A stretch of DNA of 64,000 nt from Bin87 sp965204395. Lineage in GTDB: Bacteria; Chloroflexota; Dehalococcoidia; Lucifugimonadales; UBA3495. Positions within the stretch are counted from its first letter, which is position 1. The number at the start of each line of letters is the position of its first letter. The DNA is taken from assembly GCA_965204395.1 (NCBI GenBank), contig OZ241987.1, forward strand, positions 2,852,001 to 2,916,000, given 5' to 3'. Under the pieces are notes generated by a model. The model saw only the letters and a program-made list of their open reading frames with translations. It did no database searches and was not told the DNA's origin. This document shows positions 9,476 to 18,101 of the stretch, in pieces. The position numbers and the translations under genes are program-made.

Positions 9476-9610
9476 CTCGTTAGTCGCTCGGCATCAAACG
9501 CCGCGGGTTCGGCGGCTGAGCTTTTCGTCCAGTTCCTCTAGTCCAGCATACATCGCGTCCCATCGCCAGACGTGTGGCGCAGCGCATCTAATCTGTCTTC
9601 GTCCCTCACT

Positions 9611-10561
9611 TCATAGGATGCGCCAAGGTGAACCTTTGAACAGATCAATGTCAAACGGAGGATTCGGTTTGTCAGGATTCATGGCTTGCTCTACCTTGTG
9701 TTGTTCCTCTTCGTTCAACGTCGACCAGGAAGTCTGGCTGAATACGACGGTCTCACACATTTTGAGCAGGGTTCGCGAGACCGTCCGACCGGAAAGCGTG
9801 CCCTTGCCGATGTCAGGGTGAAGTGCAATGTCCAGTGGCTTGGATCCTGCCTCTTTGGGGAAATGGATGCAAAAGGCGTTACTGTTCGTGCCTGGCACTA
9901 GTGTGAATCCCCACAGGCCCAACTCTCCGGTGTCCGTTTCGTTGATGCCGAATTGCGCAGCCGCCAAGACGGGTGGCCCTTCCGAAACCCAGACTAAGTG
10001 TTGGTAATCCTTGCATTGCTCAGTGTTGCAATCCTGGTGGTCTTCATCCAAAGCGCAGAGTTCCAATCTCTGCTGGGCCAAAAAAATCTTGTTGGACACA
10101 GCCAGGAGTTTCTCGACGCTGTCACCCAGGATGGTTTTGCCGAACTGTTCGTCTACGATCAGTGCTCCTCTCGCCCACAGCTCTTTCCACCACCGTGACT
10201 GAAGCGCGTTGCGGTAGCAGATCAGATTCAATACGCGCGTCCGCGGAACGACGTCCATGTCAACGATTTTGTCGGCTTCTTGGAACAGTGCGTCGTGAGC
10301 TTTACAAGAGAAGTAGCCGGTCGATGCTAGGCTGATGCCCTTACGCAAAGGGAGCTGTGGATCGGGACTGAACCGGTAATTGTTAAATACCTTCATCTGA
10401 TTGTCGTCGCCCGGCAGCCGTTTCAGGTAAGCGCGGGGTGTCAGATGGCCTCTGATAGCGGGACTGAGGCAGTCCGCGCCGGCTTGGCACTTTTGATACT
10501 GCTCCGGCCGCGTTGCCGCTAGAATCGCCTGTTCAAGCTCTATCATGTACCGGTTTTGCAT
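9611..10561 (-). CDS. Hypothetical protein with Cys/His-rich N-terminus
   Basis: 316 residues; ATG with AAAGGA upstream. The N-terminal 100 residues hold paired Cys and His (CQAGADCLSPAIRGH and later GYFSCKAHDALF), a layout seen in uncharacterised proteins where a CxxxxC...H and a FCxxHD motif probably bind zinc. The remainder includes a CNTEQC pair and no known domain. It follows the HEPN-like gene's upstream side with a ~135-bp gap on the same strand and may be its partner. Codon use resembles its neighbours. Function unknown. Confidence 0.55.
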   Translation of the reverse strand: MQNRYMIELEQAILAATRPEQYQKCQAGADCLSPAIRGHLTPRAYLKRLPGDDNQMKVFNNYRFSPDPQLPLRKGISLASTGYFSCKAHDALFQEADKIVDMDVVPRTRVLNLICYRNALQSRWWKELWARGALIVDEQFGKTILGDSVEKLLAVSNKIFLAQQRLELCALDEDHQDCNTEQCKDYQHLVWVSEGPPVLAAAQFGINETDTGELGLWGFTLVPGTNSNAFCIHFPKEAGSKPLDIALHPDIGKGTLSGRTVSRTLLKMCETVVFSQTSWSTLNEEEQHKVEQAMNPDKPNPPFDIDLFKGSPWRIL

Positions 10562-10652
10562 CCGTAGGTGTCCTTTTCAGGTGTCTGGCCGTATTGCGTT
10601 CGATGATTCGATTTTCCCACTGCAATTCGGGTCGCGCCATACGTTTCCTCCG

Positions 10653-11018
10653 TCAGAAAACTTTGAGGTCTTCAACGTGGCTCGCGGGCCGCGTCTTGCT
10701 TTCGTTCTTGCCCGCCGTAAGGCGTTGCAGCACCCGCTGTTCTCCGTTGTTGCGGCGTGGGCACAGCCGGTACTTTCGCAGCGTGACGCGGAATTTGACT
10801 TGGGCGGGAACTTGGGCCATGAGTTCACAAGTTCCGTTCTTCGGGTTATCAGGTTGGGGCTGTTGGCTGTTTGATGTTATGGGCCCGCTTTGCTCCTTCG
10901 GGCAGGGAGGCCGTCGAGAACGCTTAGCCCGTTTCGGTTTCGCGGCCTTGGGTTTACGCTTGGTGAGCTCTCGTTTCGGCGGGCCTCGACAGGTAGCGCG
11001 ACTGTGAATAAGAAGAGG
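10653..11018 (-). pseudogene. Degenerate copy of the basic zinc-finger protein
   Basis: An open frame without a usable start reads KRKPKAAKPKRAKRSRRP, then DNPKNGTCELMAQVPAQVKF, and ends RLTAGKNESK. It aligns with the gene at 17265-18101: TKTRKPKAG at its start, DNPQHGTFALVAQVPGQVKI and VPANDNESKA at its end. The two zinc-finger repeats in the middle of the intact gene are missing here. An in-frame stop closes the 5' side. This is a relic produced by internal deletion. Confidence 0.55.
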
Positions 11019-11117
11019 ATTTCATTTGCGAAGGGTAGATGATCTGCGTTAGCGCAACTGACCCGGAGTGAATCTGGTACATTGCGGCGGTGATTTTTGG
11101 ATGACCATCGGAGTGCG

Positions 11118-12410
11118 ATGATCGACGCGGGACAATCGCCAGTGCGTCTGCCGCTGGTCAACAAGCTTCTGTTTGCCGCCGACCACATCGGGTTGCAGGC
11201 CATGTCCTACTTCCGGCAGCAGTGGGTGCTGTTCTTTCTGGCGCCGCCGGCCATGGCAGGCGTGAGCCGGGTTCCCGACGTGGTGCTGCTGGGCTTTGAC
11301 ATCGACGCGCGGGTGGTGGCCGGGATTCTGATCTTTGCCGGTCGGTTCATCGACGCGTTCACGGACCCGCTGATCGGCTGGTGGAGCGACCGGACGCGTA
11401 GCCGTTGGGGACGGCGAATACCGTTCATCCTGTTCAGCACGCCGTTTTACGCGGCGTTCGGGGCGCTGGAGGCGTTGGTGCCGGAGTTGACCAGGACGGC
11501 GCAGGACCGGATGAGCGTGGTGTGCCTGATCTTCTTGTTCGCAGTGGCCGGAGCGGGATTGGGGCTGGTGATGGGCGGTTTCATCAAGGATGCCTACGGC
11601 TTCCAGGTCGCGGGGACGTTTTTCGCGCTGGTGGCGTTGGTATTCAGGTATCTGTCGCTGAGGGCGGTGTGGAACCGCGCGCCACGCGATACTGCGCCGG
11701 CGCAGGTTGCTTTCTGGCAGGGGCTGAGGGAAACACTGCGCAACTCGCAGTTCGTGGCGTTTCTCCCGACCTTCGTGATGTTCACCACCGGCGTCGGGCT
11801 GCTGCAAGGCTGGGTGCCGTTCTTCGCGGTGGCAGTACTGCGGCAGGATCGGGACGGCGCGGCCTCGAGTTTCCTGTCCATGAGCGTCATCGCGGGCGTG
11901 GTTGCTGCGGGTATCGTGATCTGGGCATTGTTCGCGGCGGGCCGGGTTACCAAACGGCGCATCTACGGGGTGTGCCTGGTGGCGAGCGGCCTGTTGTTCC
12001 CGCTGTTGGGGCTGGTGGGCCTGGCGCTGCCCGGCAGCCTGCTGCTGCAGGGGTTGGCGTTCATGTTCATCGCCGGCATGCCCATGGCGGCGGTGTTCCT
12101 GCTGCCCAAGGGTCTCACCGCCGACATCGCCGACTACGACGCCCTGGTCAGGGGAGAGCGCCGGGAGGCGATGTTCTACGCGACGCAGAACTTCTTTGAG
12201 AAGGTGACCTACGCGCTGCCGCCGCTGCTGTTGAGCCTGGTGCTGCAGTTGGGAGACTCGGTGGAGCATCCCTTGGGGATCCGATTGGCGCCCCTGCTGG
12301 CCGGCGGGCTGGTGCTGGTGGGGTTTGCGCTGTGGCCGCGCTACAGACTGCCCGACACCATCAACCGGGAGACGGTAACTGCGGCGGGGCTGCTGCGTCC
12401 GGCGGTTTGA
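11118..12410 (+). CDS. MFS_2 / GPH-type cation symporter
   Basis: About 430 residues, twelve predicted membrane segments. The loop DAFTDPLIGWWSDRTRSRWG followed by RRIPFILFSTPFY is diagnostic of the glycoside-pentoside-hexuronide:cation symporter (MelB-like, MFS_2) family. Such carriers import sugars or related small molecules with Na+ or H+. The ATG at 11118 (MIDAGQ) is preferred over an upstream TTG. It stands alone: the genes before it are on the other strand and small membrane genes follow. The substrate cannot be told from sequence. Confidence 0.85.
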   Translation: MIDAGQSPVRLPLVNKLLFAADHIGLQAMSYFRQQWVLFFLAPPAMAGVSRVPDVVLLGFDIDARVVAGILIFAGRFIDAFTDPLIGWWSDRTRSRWGRRIPFILFSTPFYAAFGALEALVPELTRTAQDRMSVVCLIFLFAVAGAGLGLVMGGFIKDAYGFQVAGTFFALVALVFRYLSLRAVWNRAPRDTAPAQVAFWQGLRETLRNSQFVAFLPTFVMFTTGVGLLQGWVPFFAVAVLRQDRDGAASSFLSMSVIAGVVAAGIVIWALFAAGRVTKRRIYGVCLVASGLLFPLLGLVGLALPGSLLLQGLAFMFIAGMPMAAVFLLPKGLTADIADYDALVRGERREAMFYATQNFFEKVTYALPPLLLSLVLQLGDSVEHPLGIRLAPLLAGGLVLVGFALWPRYRLPDTINRETVTAAGLLRPAV

Positions 12411-12517
12411 CGGGAACGAAGCTGTGGCTGTGCGGAAGTCCTCAAGTTCTCGACTGATGTGTCGCAATGTCCCGAACAACGTCCGGTCTGGCGGTCACAT
12501 GGTGGATCTGGCCGCAT

Positions 12518-12648
12518 TGCCGTCGGTTGGCAGGATTGATCGTGTGAAGGAACGTCGACGGACCTGTCCCACCATGGGTCGAGGACTCCGGCGGTCTCCG
12601 GTTACAAGCCGACCTCGACCGCCACCGCGACCGGCACGAGGGCCAGCG
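12518..12648. repeat. ~130-bp direct repeat, left copy (3' end of membrane gene)
   Basis: This segment is about 85-90% identical to 14057-14187 in the same orientation. On the minus strand both encode the closing residues LALVPVAVAVEVGL (here) and LALVPIALAVEVGL (in the gene at 14141). The left copy is therefore a leftover 3' end of a second copy of that gene plus its downstream flank. Confidence 0.7.
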
Positions 12649-12663
12649 TTTTGGGCGTGTTGC

Positions 12664-12680
12664 TCTCCTTGCAAAGGAGG
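12664..12680 (+). promoter_or_regulatory. Hairpin enclosing the Shine-Dalgarno of the 66-aa gene
   Basis: The bases ctccttgcaaaggag can fold with CTCCTT paired to AAGGAG, hiding the strong ribosome site AAGGAGGT of the gene starting at 12689. It may limit translation unless opened; this is inferred from sequence only. Confidence 0.35.
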
Positions 12681-12688
12681 TTGCTCCA

Positions 12689-12889
12689 ATGGACGGGGAC
12701 TGGCGTGGTCTTATTCCCTTTGGTTGCTTCGGGTTTGCTGCCGCGTTCGCGCCGGTTGGTGGTTATCAGAAGTGGCCTCTTGGGATGGAGATGGAACCGA
12801 CGTGGCTTTTTGTTGCGGCTGTATGTTTCGCAGTAGTCGGGCTATGCGTAGCAATTGCCAATGTAGTATCGCGAGCCAGGCAGAGGTAA
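12689..12889 (+). CDS. Small membrane protein, 66 aa
   Basis: The ATG at 12689 is preceded by AAGGAGG at 8 nt, one of the best ribosome sites in the window, which argues for a real gene. The product has two hydrophobic segments (LIPFGCFGFAAAFA and FVAAVCFAVVGLCVAIANVV) and a basic C-terminus SRARQR. No family is recognised. An opposing open frame (12711-12971, minus) with one membrane segment overlaps it almost completely. Several other tiny membrane genes lie within the next 2 kb. Confidence 0.5.
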   Translation: MDGDWRGLIPFGCFGFAAAFAPVGGYQKWPLGMEMEPTWLFVAAVCFAVVGLCVAIANVVSRARQR

Positions 12890-13257
12890 AGGCCTCCAGC
12901 CCGAGGATGGTCCACCACACTGCCGCCACGTCTGTTCGCGTCGCAATCTCCGTTGTCTCGGAGCCGAACATCGTCTCGTCTTCTCTGCATCCAATCGTTC
13001 GCGATGGTGGTGTCCCGTCAATAGACGATTGGCGTGATAACGCCGGCGACTAAAACATCCTTGGTGCTTCTTCGTCCTGGGGCTGTTCAGCGTTGCTTTG
13101 CTGTCGCATTTCAGGCGGAATTTATGCGGCGCAAACGCCGCTGCTGAGTTCGGGACGGGGGTTGCTTGGCCATCGGGCGGTTACGGTTTGACGGACCGTC
13201 GATCCCGGTAGCGGCCGCTGCCACGCCGGGTTGACGGCGTGGCGCAGGCGATGAATC

Positions 13258-13283
13258 AGCCCCGCACCGAATGGAGCGGGGCT
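13258..13283. terminator. Strong GC hairpin
   Basis: AGCCCCGC and GCGGGGCT pair perfectly around a 10-nt loop. No T-run follows. It lies in the leader of the gene at 13393 and could be part of a structured 5' region or a remnant terminator. Confidence 0.35.
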
Positions 13284-13335
13284 GGCGTCTGGCTGACCCG
13301 GTTTGTATTGTCGCCGCCGTCCGTACAGGTAAAGA

Positions 13336-13380
13336 GCATCCCCGCCGGCGAGAGTTTGGCGACACTACCGACGGGGATGC
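13336..13380 (+). promoter_or_regulatory. Leader stem-loop ending at the ribosome site
   Basis: GCATCCCCG (13336-13344) and CGGGGATGC (13372-13380) are perfectly complementary. The stem ends 2 nt before the AAGGAGG of the gene at 13393. The position suggests control of translation initiation or mRNA stability. Confidence 0.4.
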
Positions 13381-13392
13381 GAAGGAGGTTGG

Positions 13393-13602
13393 ATGTACGA
13401 TCTGTTACAGATCTTGGCGAAGATTTTGGGAGTGGTCGCAGGGCTGTCTTGCGGCGTACGCATTTTCGTGGTTTTGCGTTGTGCTCGCCCTGCAGTCACT
13501 GATGCGTTTACTGGAAAGTGCTTTGAGGTTCTGGCGTTGTGTATAGCGCTGACTGTGATATTCGCCGTAGTCGCCGTACTTCTCGGACAAGTAGGTAAAT
13601 AG
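13393..13602 (+). CDS. Small membrane protein, 69 aa
   Basis: ATG at 13393 with GAAGGAGG six bases upstream. Two hydrophobic helices (ILAKILGVVAGLSCGVRIFVV and ALCIALTVIFAVVAVLLG) are joined by a short loop containing ARPAVTDAFTGKCFE. No family is recognised. A stem-loop precedes the ribosome site. A minus-strand frame (13508-13681), also membrane-like, overlaps the 3' half. Confidence 0.5.
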   Translation: MYDLLQILAKILGVVAGLSCGVRIFVVLRCARPAVTDAFTGKCFEVLALCIALTVIFAVVAVLLGQVGK

Positions 13603-13681
13603 CTGCTAGCATCAGGACCATGCCGAACATCATTACGCCGCAGATCAGCCAATAGGTAAGTTCGTCAATGCCGCAGTTCAT
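13508..13681 (-). CDS. Possible small membrane protein, 57 aa
   Basis: Starts ATG at 13681 (MNCGIDELTYW). One long hydrophobic segment is followed by the basic stretch REVRRLRR, a layout that obeys the positive-inside rule. The ribosome site is weak and the frame overlaps the better-supported plus-strand gene by 95 bp, so it may be spurious. Confidence 0.3.
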   Translation of the reverse strand: MNCGIDELTYWLICGVMMFGMVLMLAAIYLLVREVRRLRRISQSALYTTPEPQSTFQ

Positions 13682-13696
13682 TTTGTTTACTCAACT

Positions 13697-13963
13697 GTGG
13701 TGATTTACGCGCCGCGATTGACGGCGTTCATTGGATTGGTGCTCACGGTTGATTTCCTGTTGTTTTGCATGATAACGAGACAACGAAAACAGTCCCGGGA
13801 CGCGGTCGTCGCGGAGCCGATGGTTGGTGCTTTGCTGCTGCACTTCGGGAGTGCTTGTGCGATGTTTGCGCTGAGTTCAGGATTCGTGATGCTGGATCGT
13901 CGGATGGCTCCGGTGCGGCGGGCGGCGCAAGCCCGCTGGCGGTTGCGGCGGCTACCCCACTAA
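13697..13963 (+). CDS. Possible small membrane protein, 88 aa
   Basis: GTG start at 13697. Two hydrophobic segments (FIGLVLTVDFLLFCMI and ALLLHFGSACAMFALSSGFVM) are separated by a charged loop, and the C-terminus is basic. The ribosome site is poor. It belongs to the run of unrecognised tiny membrane genes between 12.6 and 14.5 kb. Confidence 0.35.
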   Translation: MVIYAPRLTAFIGLVLTVDFLLFCMITRQRKQSRDAVVAEPMVGALLLHFGSACAMFALSSGFVMLDRRMAPVRRAAQARWRLRRLPH

Positions 13964-14056
13964 GTAGTTCGAAGGGATGGCACGTCCGGCTCGCAGTCGA
14001 TGAGGGAGTGCATTGACAGCAGGAGTTGCTGGAAATAACGGTGGCACCGTTCGCAC

Positions 14057-14187
14057 TGCCGTCGGTTGGCGGGATTGATCGTGTGGAGGAACGTCGACGG
14101 ACTTGTCCAACCATGGGTCGAGGACTTCGGTAGTCTCCGGTTACAAGCCGACCTCGACCGCCAATGCAATTGGCACCAACGCCAGTG
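14057..14187. repeat. ~130-bp direct repeat, right copy
   Basis: Matches 12518-12648. It covers the 3' end and downstream flank of the small membrane gene at 14141-14518. Confidence 0.7.
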
Positions 14188-14518
14188 TCAGGATGAAAAA
14201 CACGAACGCCGCGATGGTTGTGAACCAGCTGCAGACGCTGGTCAAGCTCCGGCCAAAGGTGCGGTCGCCGAGCCGGTTGTGGGTCACGCACAGCAGGGCG
14301 GCGGTCATGGAGAAGAAGATGACAACGGAAGCCGTCAGGACACCCGGATTGACGGCGGCGCCGAGTCCCAGGTCGATGTTGAAACCGGCGACGTTCGCCC
14401 CTTCCAGGACCTGTACCACCTTGACGCTGCTCCCCACGGCGGCCATCAGCAGGGCCGAGATGGAGGCCAGCACCAAATTACAGGCCATCAGGTCGTAACG
14501 AGCGGGAGTGCGGTTCAA
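14141..14518 (-). CDS. Small membrane protein, four predicted helices
   Basis: 125 residues with hydrophobic segments around LVLASISALLMAAVG, VLTASVVIFFSMTAALLCV and FTTIAAFVFFILTLALVPIALAV. The ORF begins at TTG 14518; an internal ATG is possible. The last ~15 codons and the downstream flank are duplicated at 12518-12648. No family is recognised. Its composition is convincing for a membrane protein. Confidence 0.5.
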   Translation of the reverse strand: MNRTPARYDLMACNLVLASISALLMAAVGSSVKVVQVLEGANVAGFNIDLGLGAAVNPGVLTASVVIFFSMTAALLCVTHNRLGDRTFGRSLTSVCSWFTTIAAFVFFILTLALVPIALAVEVGL

Positions 14519-14866
14519 GGGTCAGGCCACTCCCCGTGGCCCAGTGTGCTGCATCGTGTTGCCGGCTTCACACGGCGGTTCGGCGACGCTGATGCCGGAG
14601 CCAGCACCAATGCAGGCGCGAGAGCGAATGACGATGGATAATGCCGCCGCCAAATTGGGGGAGATGTACCGGTCCTCGGCCAAGGAAGATTGGGGGTGTC
14701 GGTTTCCGACTCAGCGGCGCTTTCGGTTGGGTTATTCAAATGCAGTCCGATCCGTCTAGGATCCTTGGGCGGTGATGCCCAGGAAGGTTTGTGATTGAGA
14801 TCTTGGCAGGCTCTGAGTTGGGCGGGTATTCTCCTGATCTCCCACTCCCATTTCCGATCATGGCGC

Positions 14867-15955
14867 ATGATGATAATACTTCGGCGACTGAAGAGCGACG
14901 GAGCGTCCATTGCCGTTTTCGACGGTTTCCGCCGGCAAGCCATGGTTGCTGCGGTGGCGGTCTGCCTGTTGATCGTGCCGGTTGCCTGCGCGCCGGGTGC
15001 TGCGTCGCCGGAGGCGTGCGTGGACGAGGGTCGGGAACTCAGGTTGGGTTTCTACGCCCACTTCGCGCCGGTCAGCCACAGCTCGGGCGGCGAGCCTGGT
15101 TCCCTCGGCTTCGACATTCACCAGGGTTACGAAGCCGACCTGCTGACGGCCCTGGAAGCCATGGACGGGGTGGGCGTGTCCTTCTCGCGGCGCGGCATCG
15201 GCGTCTGGGACGACATCTGGTTGGCGTCGGCGGGTCCGGAGTTTGACGTCATCGGCGGCGGGATAACCATCCTCGAACCCCGTACTCGAGACGCCCAGGG
15301 GAGGGAAGCGGTGGTCTTCACGTCGGGTCACATCTCCTTCCGGCAATCGCTGCTGGTGCGGGCAGGCGAGGAGAGCCGCTTCACGAGCTACGACGACCTG
15401 ACGTCGGACGTGCGGGTCGGTGCGCTGGCGGGAACCACCGGAGAGGCGCGCCTGCTGGAGTTGACGGGGCTGACCAACTCGGACGGCGTTCTTGCCGCTG
15501 GCGCGACTATCGAAACGCCGGCCGGTGAGATCGTCGCGGACGGCAGCCCGAAATACTTCATCACCGCTGCGGCCGCGTCGGAAAACCTGGCAGGAAGAAG
15601 CCGCATCCGGCCACCTTCGGACGACATGTCCGAGGTGGTGTACCTGGGCGACCAGTTGGGCGAGGCGGATCTGCTCGCCGCGCTGTCCGACGGGAGGATT
15701 GACGCGCTGGCGCGGGGTGAGGTGGGCAACCGTGACGCCGCGCACGCCTCTGGCAATGACTTCGCGGTGGCGCTGCTTGATGACTCGGTGGAACGGGGCG
15801 GCTTCACGCTTGATGTCGATGATGCCGCACTTGCTGCTTGCCTCAGCGACCGGTTTGACTTCCTGACGGGTGAGATGAGCATCGGTTACTCCGATTGGCT
15901 CCGCGACCCGTCCGTCTTCATGCGACGTGCTGAGATGTGGAACGGCGGGCGGTAG
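14867..15955 (+). CDS. ABC transporter substrate-binding lipoprotein (SBP_bac_3 type)
   Basis: About 362 residues from ATG 14867. A basic N-region (RRLKSD...FRRQA), a hydrophobic core and the lipobox IVPVAC place a lipidated Cys at residue 41, so the protein is exported and anchored. The mature part reads RELRLGFYAHFAPVSH, then GFDIHQGYEADLLTALE and FDVIGGGITILEPR, typical of family 3 solute-binding proteins for amino acids and other polar solutes. It has no permease or ATPase beside it. An in-frame ATG at 14942 would give a signal peptide without a basic N-region and is less likely. Confidence 0.75.
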   Translation: MMIILRRLKSDGASIAVFDGFRRQAMVAAVAVCLLIVPVACAPGAASPEACVDEGRELRLGFYAHFAPVSHSSGGEPGSLGFDIHQGYEADLLTALEAMDGVGVSFSRRGIGVWDDIWLASAGPEFDVIGGGITILEPRTRDAQGREAVVFTSGHISFRQSLLVRAGEESRFTSYDDLTSDVRVGALAGTTGEARLLELTGLTNSDGVLAAGATIETPAGEIVADGSPKYFITAAAASENLAGRSRIRPPSDDMSEVVYLGDQLGEADLLAALSDGRIDALARGEVGNRDAAHASGNDFAVALLDDSVERGGFTLDVDDAALAACLSDRFDFLTGEMSIGYSDWLRDPSVFMRRAEMWNGGR

Positions 15956-16260
15956 CTGACCAGGAATGCGTGGGGCATGGTCGGTGGCAGTGCGCGGATT
16001 CGTCCGGCAGGCTGGATCGTTCCCAGTGCACAGGCGCTGGCCGGCGTCTTCTTGATGGATCCACCGGGCGATTCAACCTTTGGTTCGGGCATGCGGTGTG
16101 AACCAGATGGTGACGTTCATGAGGTGCCAGCTGGCCAGCAGTTCCGTCTGTGCGTCTGGAAAACCTGGTTGGAGATACCGGATGGCCAAGTAGGTCAGTT
16201 CTCCCTCGTCATCGGCGACACCCCGCCGGAGCCAGAGCGTCCATCTCGTCGTCCGGCAAG
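15956..16260. other. Gap; uncertain minus-strand frame
   Basis: No convincing gene. A minus-strand frame over 16073-16303 contains GELTYLAIRYLQPGFPDAQT, which looks protein-like. It overlaps the end of the Rieske gene in another frame and might be a frameshifted tail of it. Confidence 0.25.
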
Positions 16261-16944
16261 TCAAAATGGCATCACGCCGCCACCGTTGGCTCGCGTCTCC
16301 CAACTTCCGTATCTAAGTTGGCCATCATCGGGACCAAGGTTGTGATCGGGCATCACGATCTTGCCGGTACTGGCGAGCCACCGGAGGCCATGCAGTGGGC
16401 AAGTGATGACGCCGGCATCGTCGGGTGTGATGCCGGACAGGTCGGTTCCCCGGTGGGGACAGATGGTCCCCTTGATGAGGGTTCGCTCGGCGTAGGCGTG
16501 GTTGAGGTCGTGGAGCCACGAGAAGTGTCCGAGCGGGTAGGGAGGGTAGGGCCCTTGGTACTTGCGAGGACGGACGGACATCCATGACGATGGGTCGATT
16601 TCCATCTGGTGGATCTCGTCCAATTTCACCGGATCTGCATATCCGAGTGGCGAGACGTAGGATATTAGCGTCGAATAGACACTGTTGATGCACTGGATGT
16701 CGTCGGAGTCCTGAATGAGGTGGTCGAGGTGTCGTCGGAACGCCAAGTTCAAGAAGCGGTAGTCGACGTGGAGATGCTCGAAATCGGCTCCGATGTGCTC
16801 CCTGTCGGCGTGGATGGGGCCGAGGACGGGCAGCCAGTGTATCCGCTGCGTGGGCCAATGGGCTCGGACGCACGGGCGCCGGTAGAAAGTTCCTACGGCG
16901 GGTTCGTCGGGAAGTGGCGGGAAGAAGGGGAGCGTCGAGATCAT
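16261..16944 (-). CDS. Rieske [2Fe-2S] domain protein
   Basis: 227 residues from ATG 16944 (MISTLPFF), chosen because GGAGA lies upstream; longer frames start in low-complexity sequence. The C-terminal Rieske motif is complete: C162-P-H164 in ICPHRGTDLSG and C182-PL-H185 in TCPLHGLRW, the ligands of a 2Fe-2S cluster. The N-terminal 150 residues do not resemble a ring-hydroxylase catalytic domain. It may serve as a ferredoxin-like partner or belong to a small oxygenase family. No reductase or oxygenase subunit lies nearby. Confidence 0.7.
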   Translation of the reverse strand: MISTLPFFPPLPDEPAVGTFYRRPCVRAHWPTQRIHWLPVLGPIHADREHIGADFEHLHVDYRFLNLAFRRHLDHLIQDSDDIQCINSVYSTLISYVSPLGYADPVKLDEIHQMEIDPSSWMSVRPRKYQGPYPPYPLGHFSWLHDLNHAYAERTLIKGTICPHRGTDLSGITPDDAGVITCPLHGLRWLASTGKIVMPDHNLGPDDGQLRYGSWETRANGGGVMPF

Positions 16945-17264
16945 GACAGGTTGTCTCCTATGCCGGTGCCTGATTTTGGGCGAATGGTAACGTTCCTGTG
17001 ACCTAACTGGTCTGCGACGTTCGGGTGAGATTGGCCCGTGCCCCGATGTGTGCGTGCGGATTGCAGTCTTCCGGTGACCTTCCGGTGGAAAGCGCCCGCT
17101 CCCAAGGTGGTCAATGACCGTGAAAATCTCGGTCAAAGACGATGAAAATTCACAACTGGGCAGAGGGTCGTCGTCGGTGGTGATGTTGAGTCCCTGAGGG
17201 CGACGGGGAAGGCGGCGTCATTGGCCGTTCGGAGGGAACTGGCAGTCAGTGCGCCACCCGTCGA

Positions 17265-18101
17265 TCATGCCTTGCTTTCGTTGTCGTTGGCGGGCACGCC
17301 TGGCAGCCTCTGCTGTTCGACCTTGCTGCGGCGTGCGCGAGGCGCCTGACGTTTTCGGGGCGGGCCGCTTATTTTGACTTGACCCGGAACTTGGGCTACA
17401 AGTGCGAACGTTCCGTGTTGGGGGTTGTCTTTTTGAGCCATGGTGGTCTTCTCTTCTCCTGACGGCTTTGCCGCTTTCCGTGGCTCGATGTTATTGGTGC
17501 GTCGGTTGCTGGCGCGGTGCTTCAGGACGCAGTCGGCACAGCGAGTTTGGCCTTCAATGCCGGGATTGCCACATGCCACGCATAGACCGAGCGATATGCG
17601 TTCGGCGCGCGTTTGAGCTTGAGTTTCCCGTTTCTTTTGCTTGTATGCTTCGCTGCGCACCCTCATGGGTGTTCGGCCCGCAGCTTGGGCGTCTTGCGCG
17701 GAGCTCTCTTTCCGGATTGGTTCCAACGGTTTGGTGTCGTCGCTCCGATGGCGGGGCTGGACTCCTCTTGCTCGGTTGCGCTGTTCCGAATATCGTCGGT
17801 GTTTTTCGGCACAATCCGAGCACCGGGTGCGGCCTTCGGTTGCCTTGCTAAGGCAGTCTTTGCAGAGACCGCGTTCCTTGAGCTTTCGGAGTCTCTTCGC
17901 GGCGCTCGTTCTGTTGCGCTCTCTCTTCTGCTCCTCAGTTAGGCGTGGCCTTCGGGCCTTGGCTTTTCCGGCCGGGGACGTACCGGCCTTGGGTTTCCTC
18001 GTTTTGGTATCATTCGCCCTTGGCGTGGCCTTCCGATTCTTGTTCTCCCGCTTGGCGTACTCGAAGGTATCCGTCAAAAGTTGTGTTTTTACGTGGTGCA
18101 T
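17265..18101 (-). CDS. Basic protein with two four-Cys zinc-finger repeats
   Basis: 278 residues, very rich in Lys and Arg. Two homologous zinc-ribbon-like repeats occur: C80-KD-C83...C94-SD-C97 (GLCKDCLSKATEGRTRC) and C174-VA-C177...C188-AD-C191 (GLCVACGNPGIEGQTRC), each followed by a basic helix (KHRRYSEQRNRA, KHRASNRRT). The Cys spacing and charge suggest a nucleic-acid-binding protein. The N-terminal 70 residues and C-terminal 60 residues are low-complexity and basic. A decayed relative missing both fingers lies at 10653-11018. Family and role are not known to me. Confidence 0.6.
   Translation of the reverse strand: MHHVKTQLLTDTFEYAKRENKNRKATPRANDTKTRKPKAGTSPAGKAKARRPRLTEEQKRERNRTSAAKRLRKLKERGLCKDCLSKATEGRTRCSDCAEKHRRYSEQRNRARGVQPRHRSDDTKPLEPIRKESSAQDAQAAGRTPMRVRSEAYKQKKRETQAQTRAERISLGLCVACGNPGIEGQTRCADCVLKHRASNRRTNNIEPRKAAKPSGEEKTTMAQKDNPQHGTFALVAQVPGQVKISGPPRKRQAPRARRSKVEQQRLPGVPANDNESKA

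Noticed and set aside
11049..12479. 476-aa minus-strand frame opposite the MFS_2 gene
   Set aside because: Gln/Arg/His-rich shadow of a GC-rich membrane-protein gene; the plus strand has clear family motifs.
12711..12971. Minus-strand 86-aa frame with one membrane segment
   Set aside because: It overlaps a plus-strand gene with a far better ribosome site and its second half is low-complexity. It is mentioned only as an opposing frame.
16073..16303. Minus-strand 76-aa frame overlapping the Rieske gene
   Set aside because: Part of it looks protein-like but there is no start with a ribosome site and no family match; kept only as a note in the gap entry.
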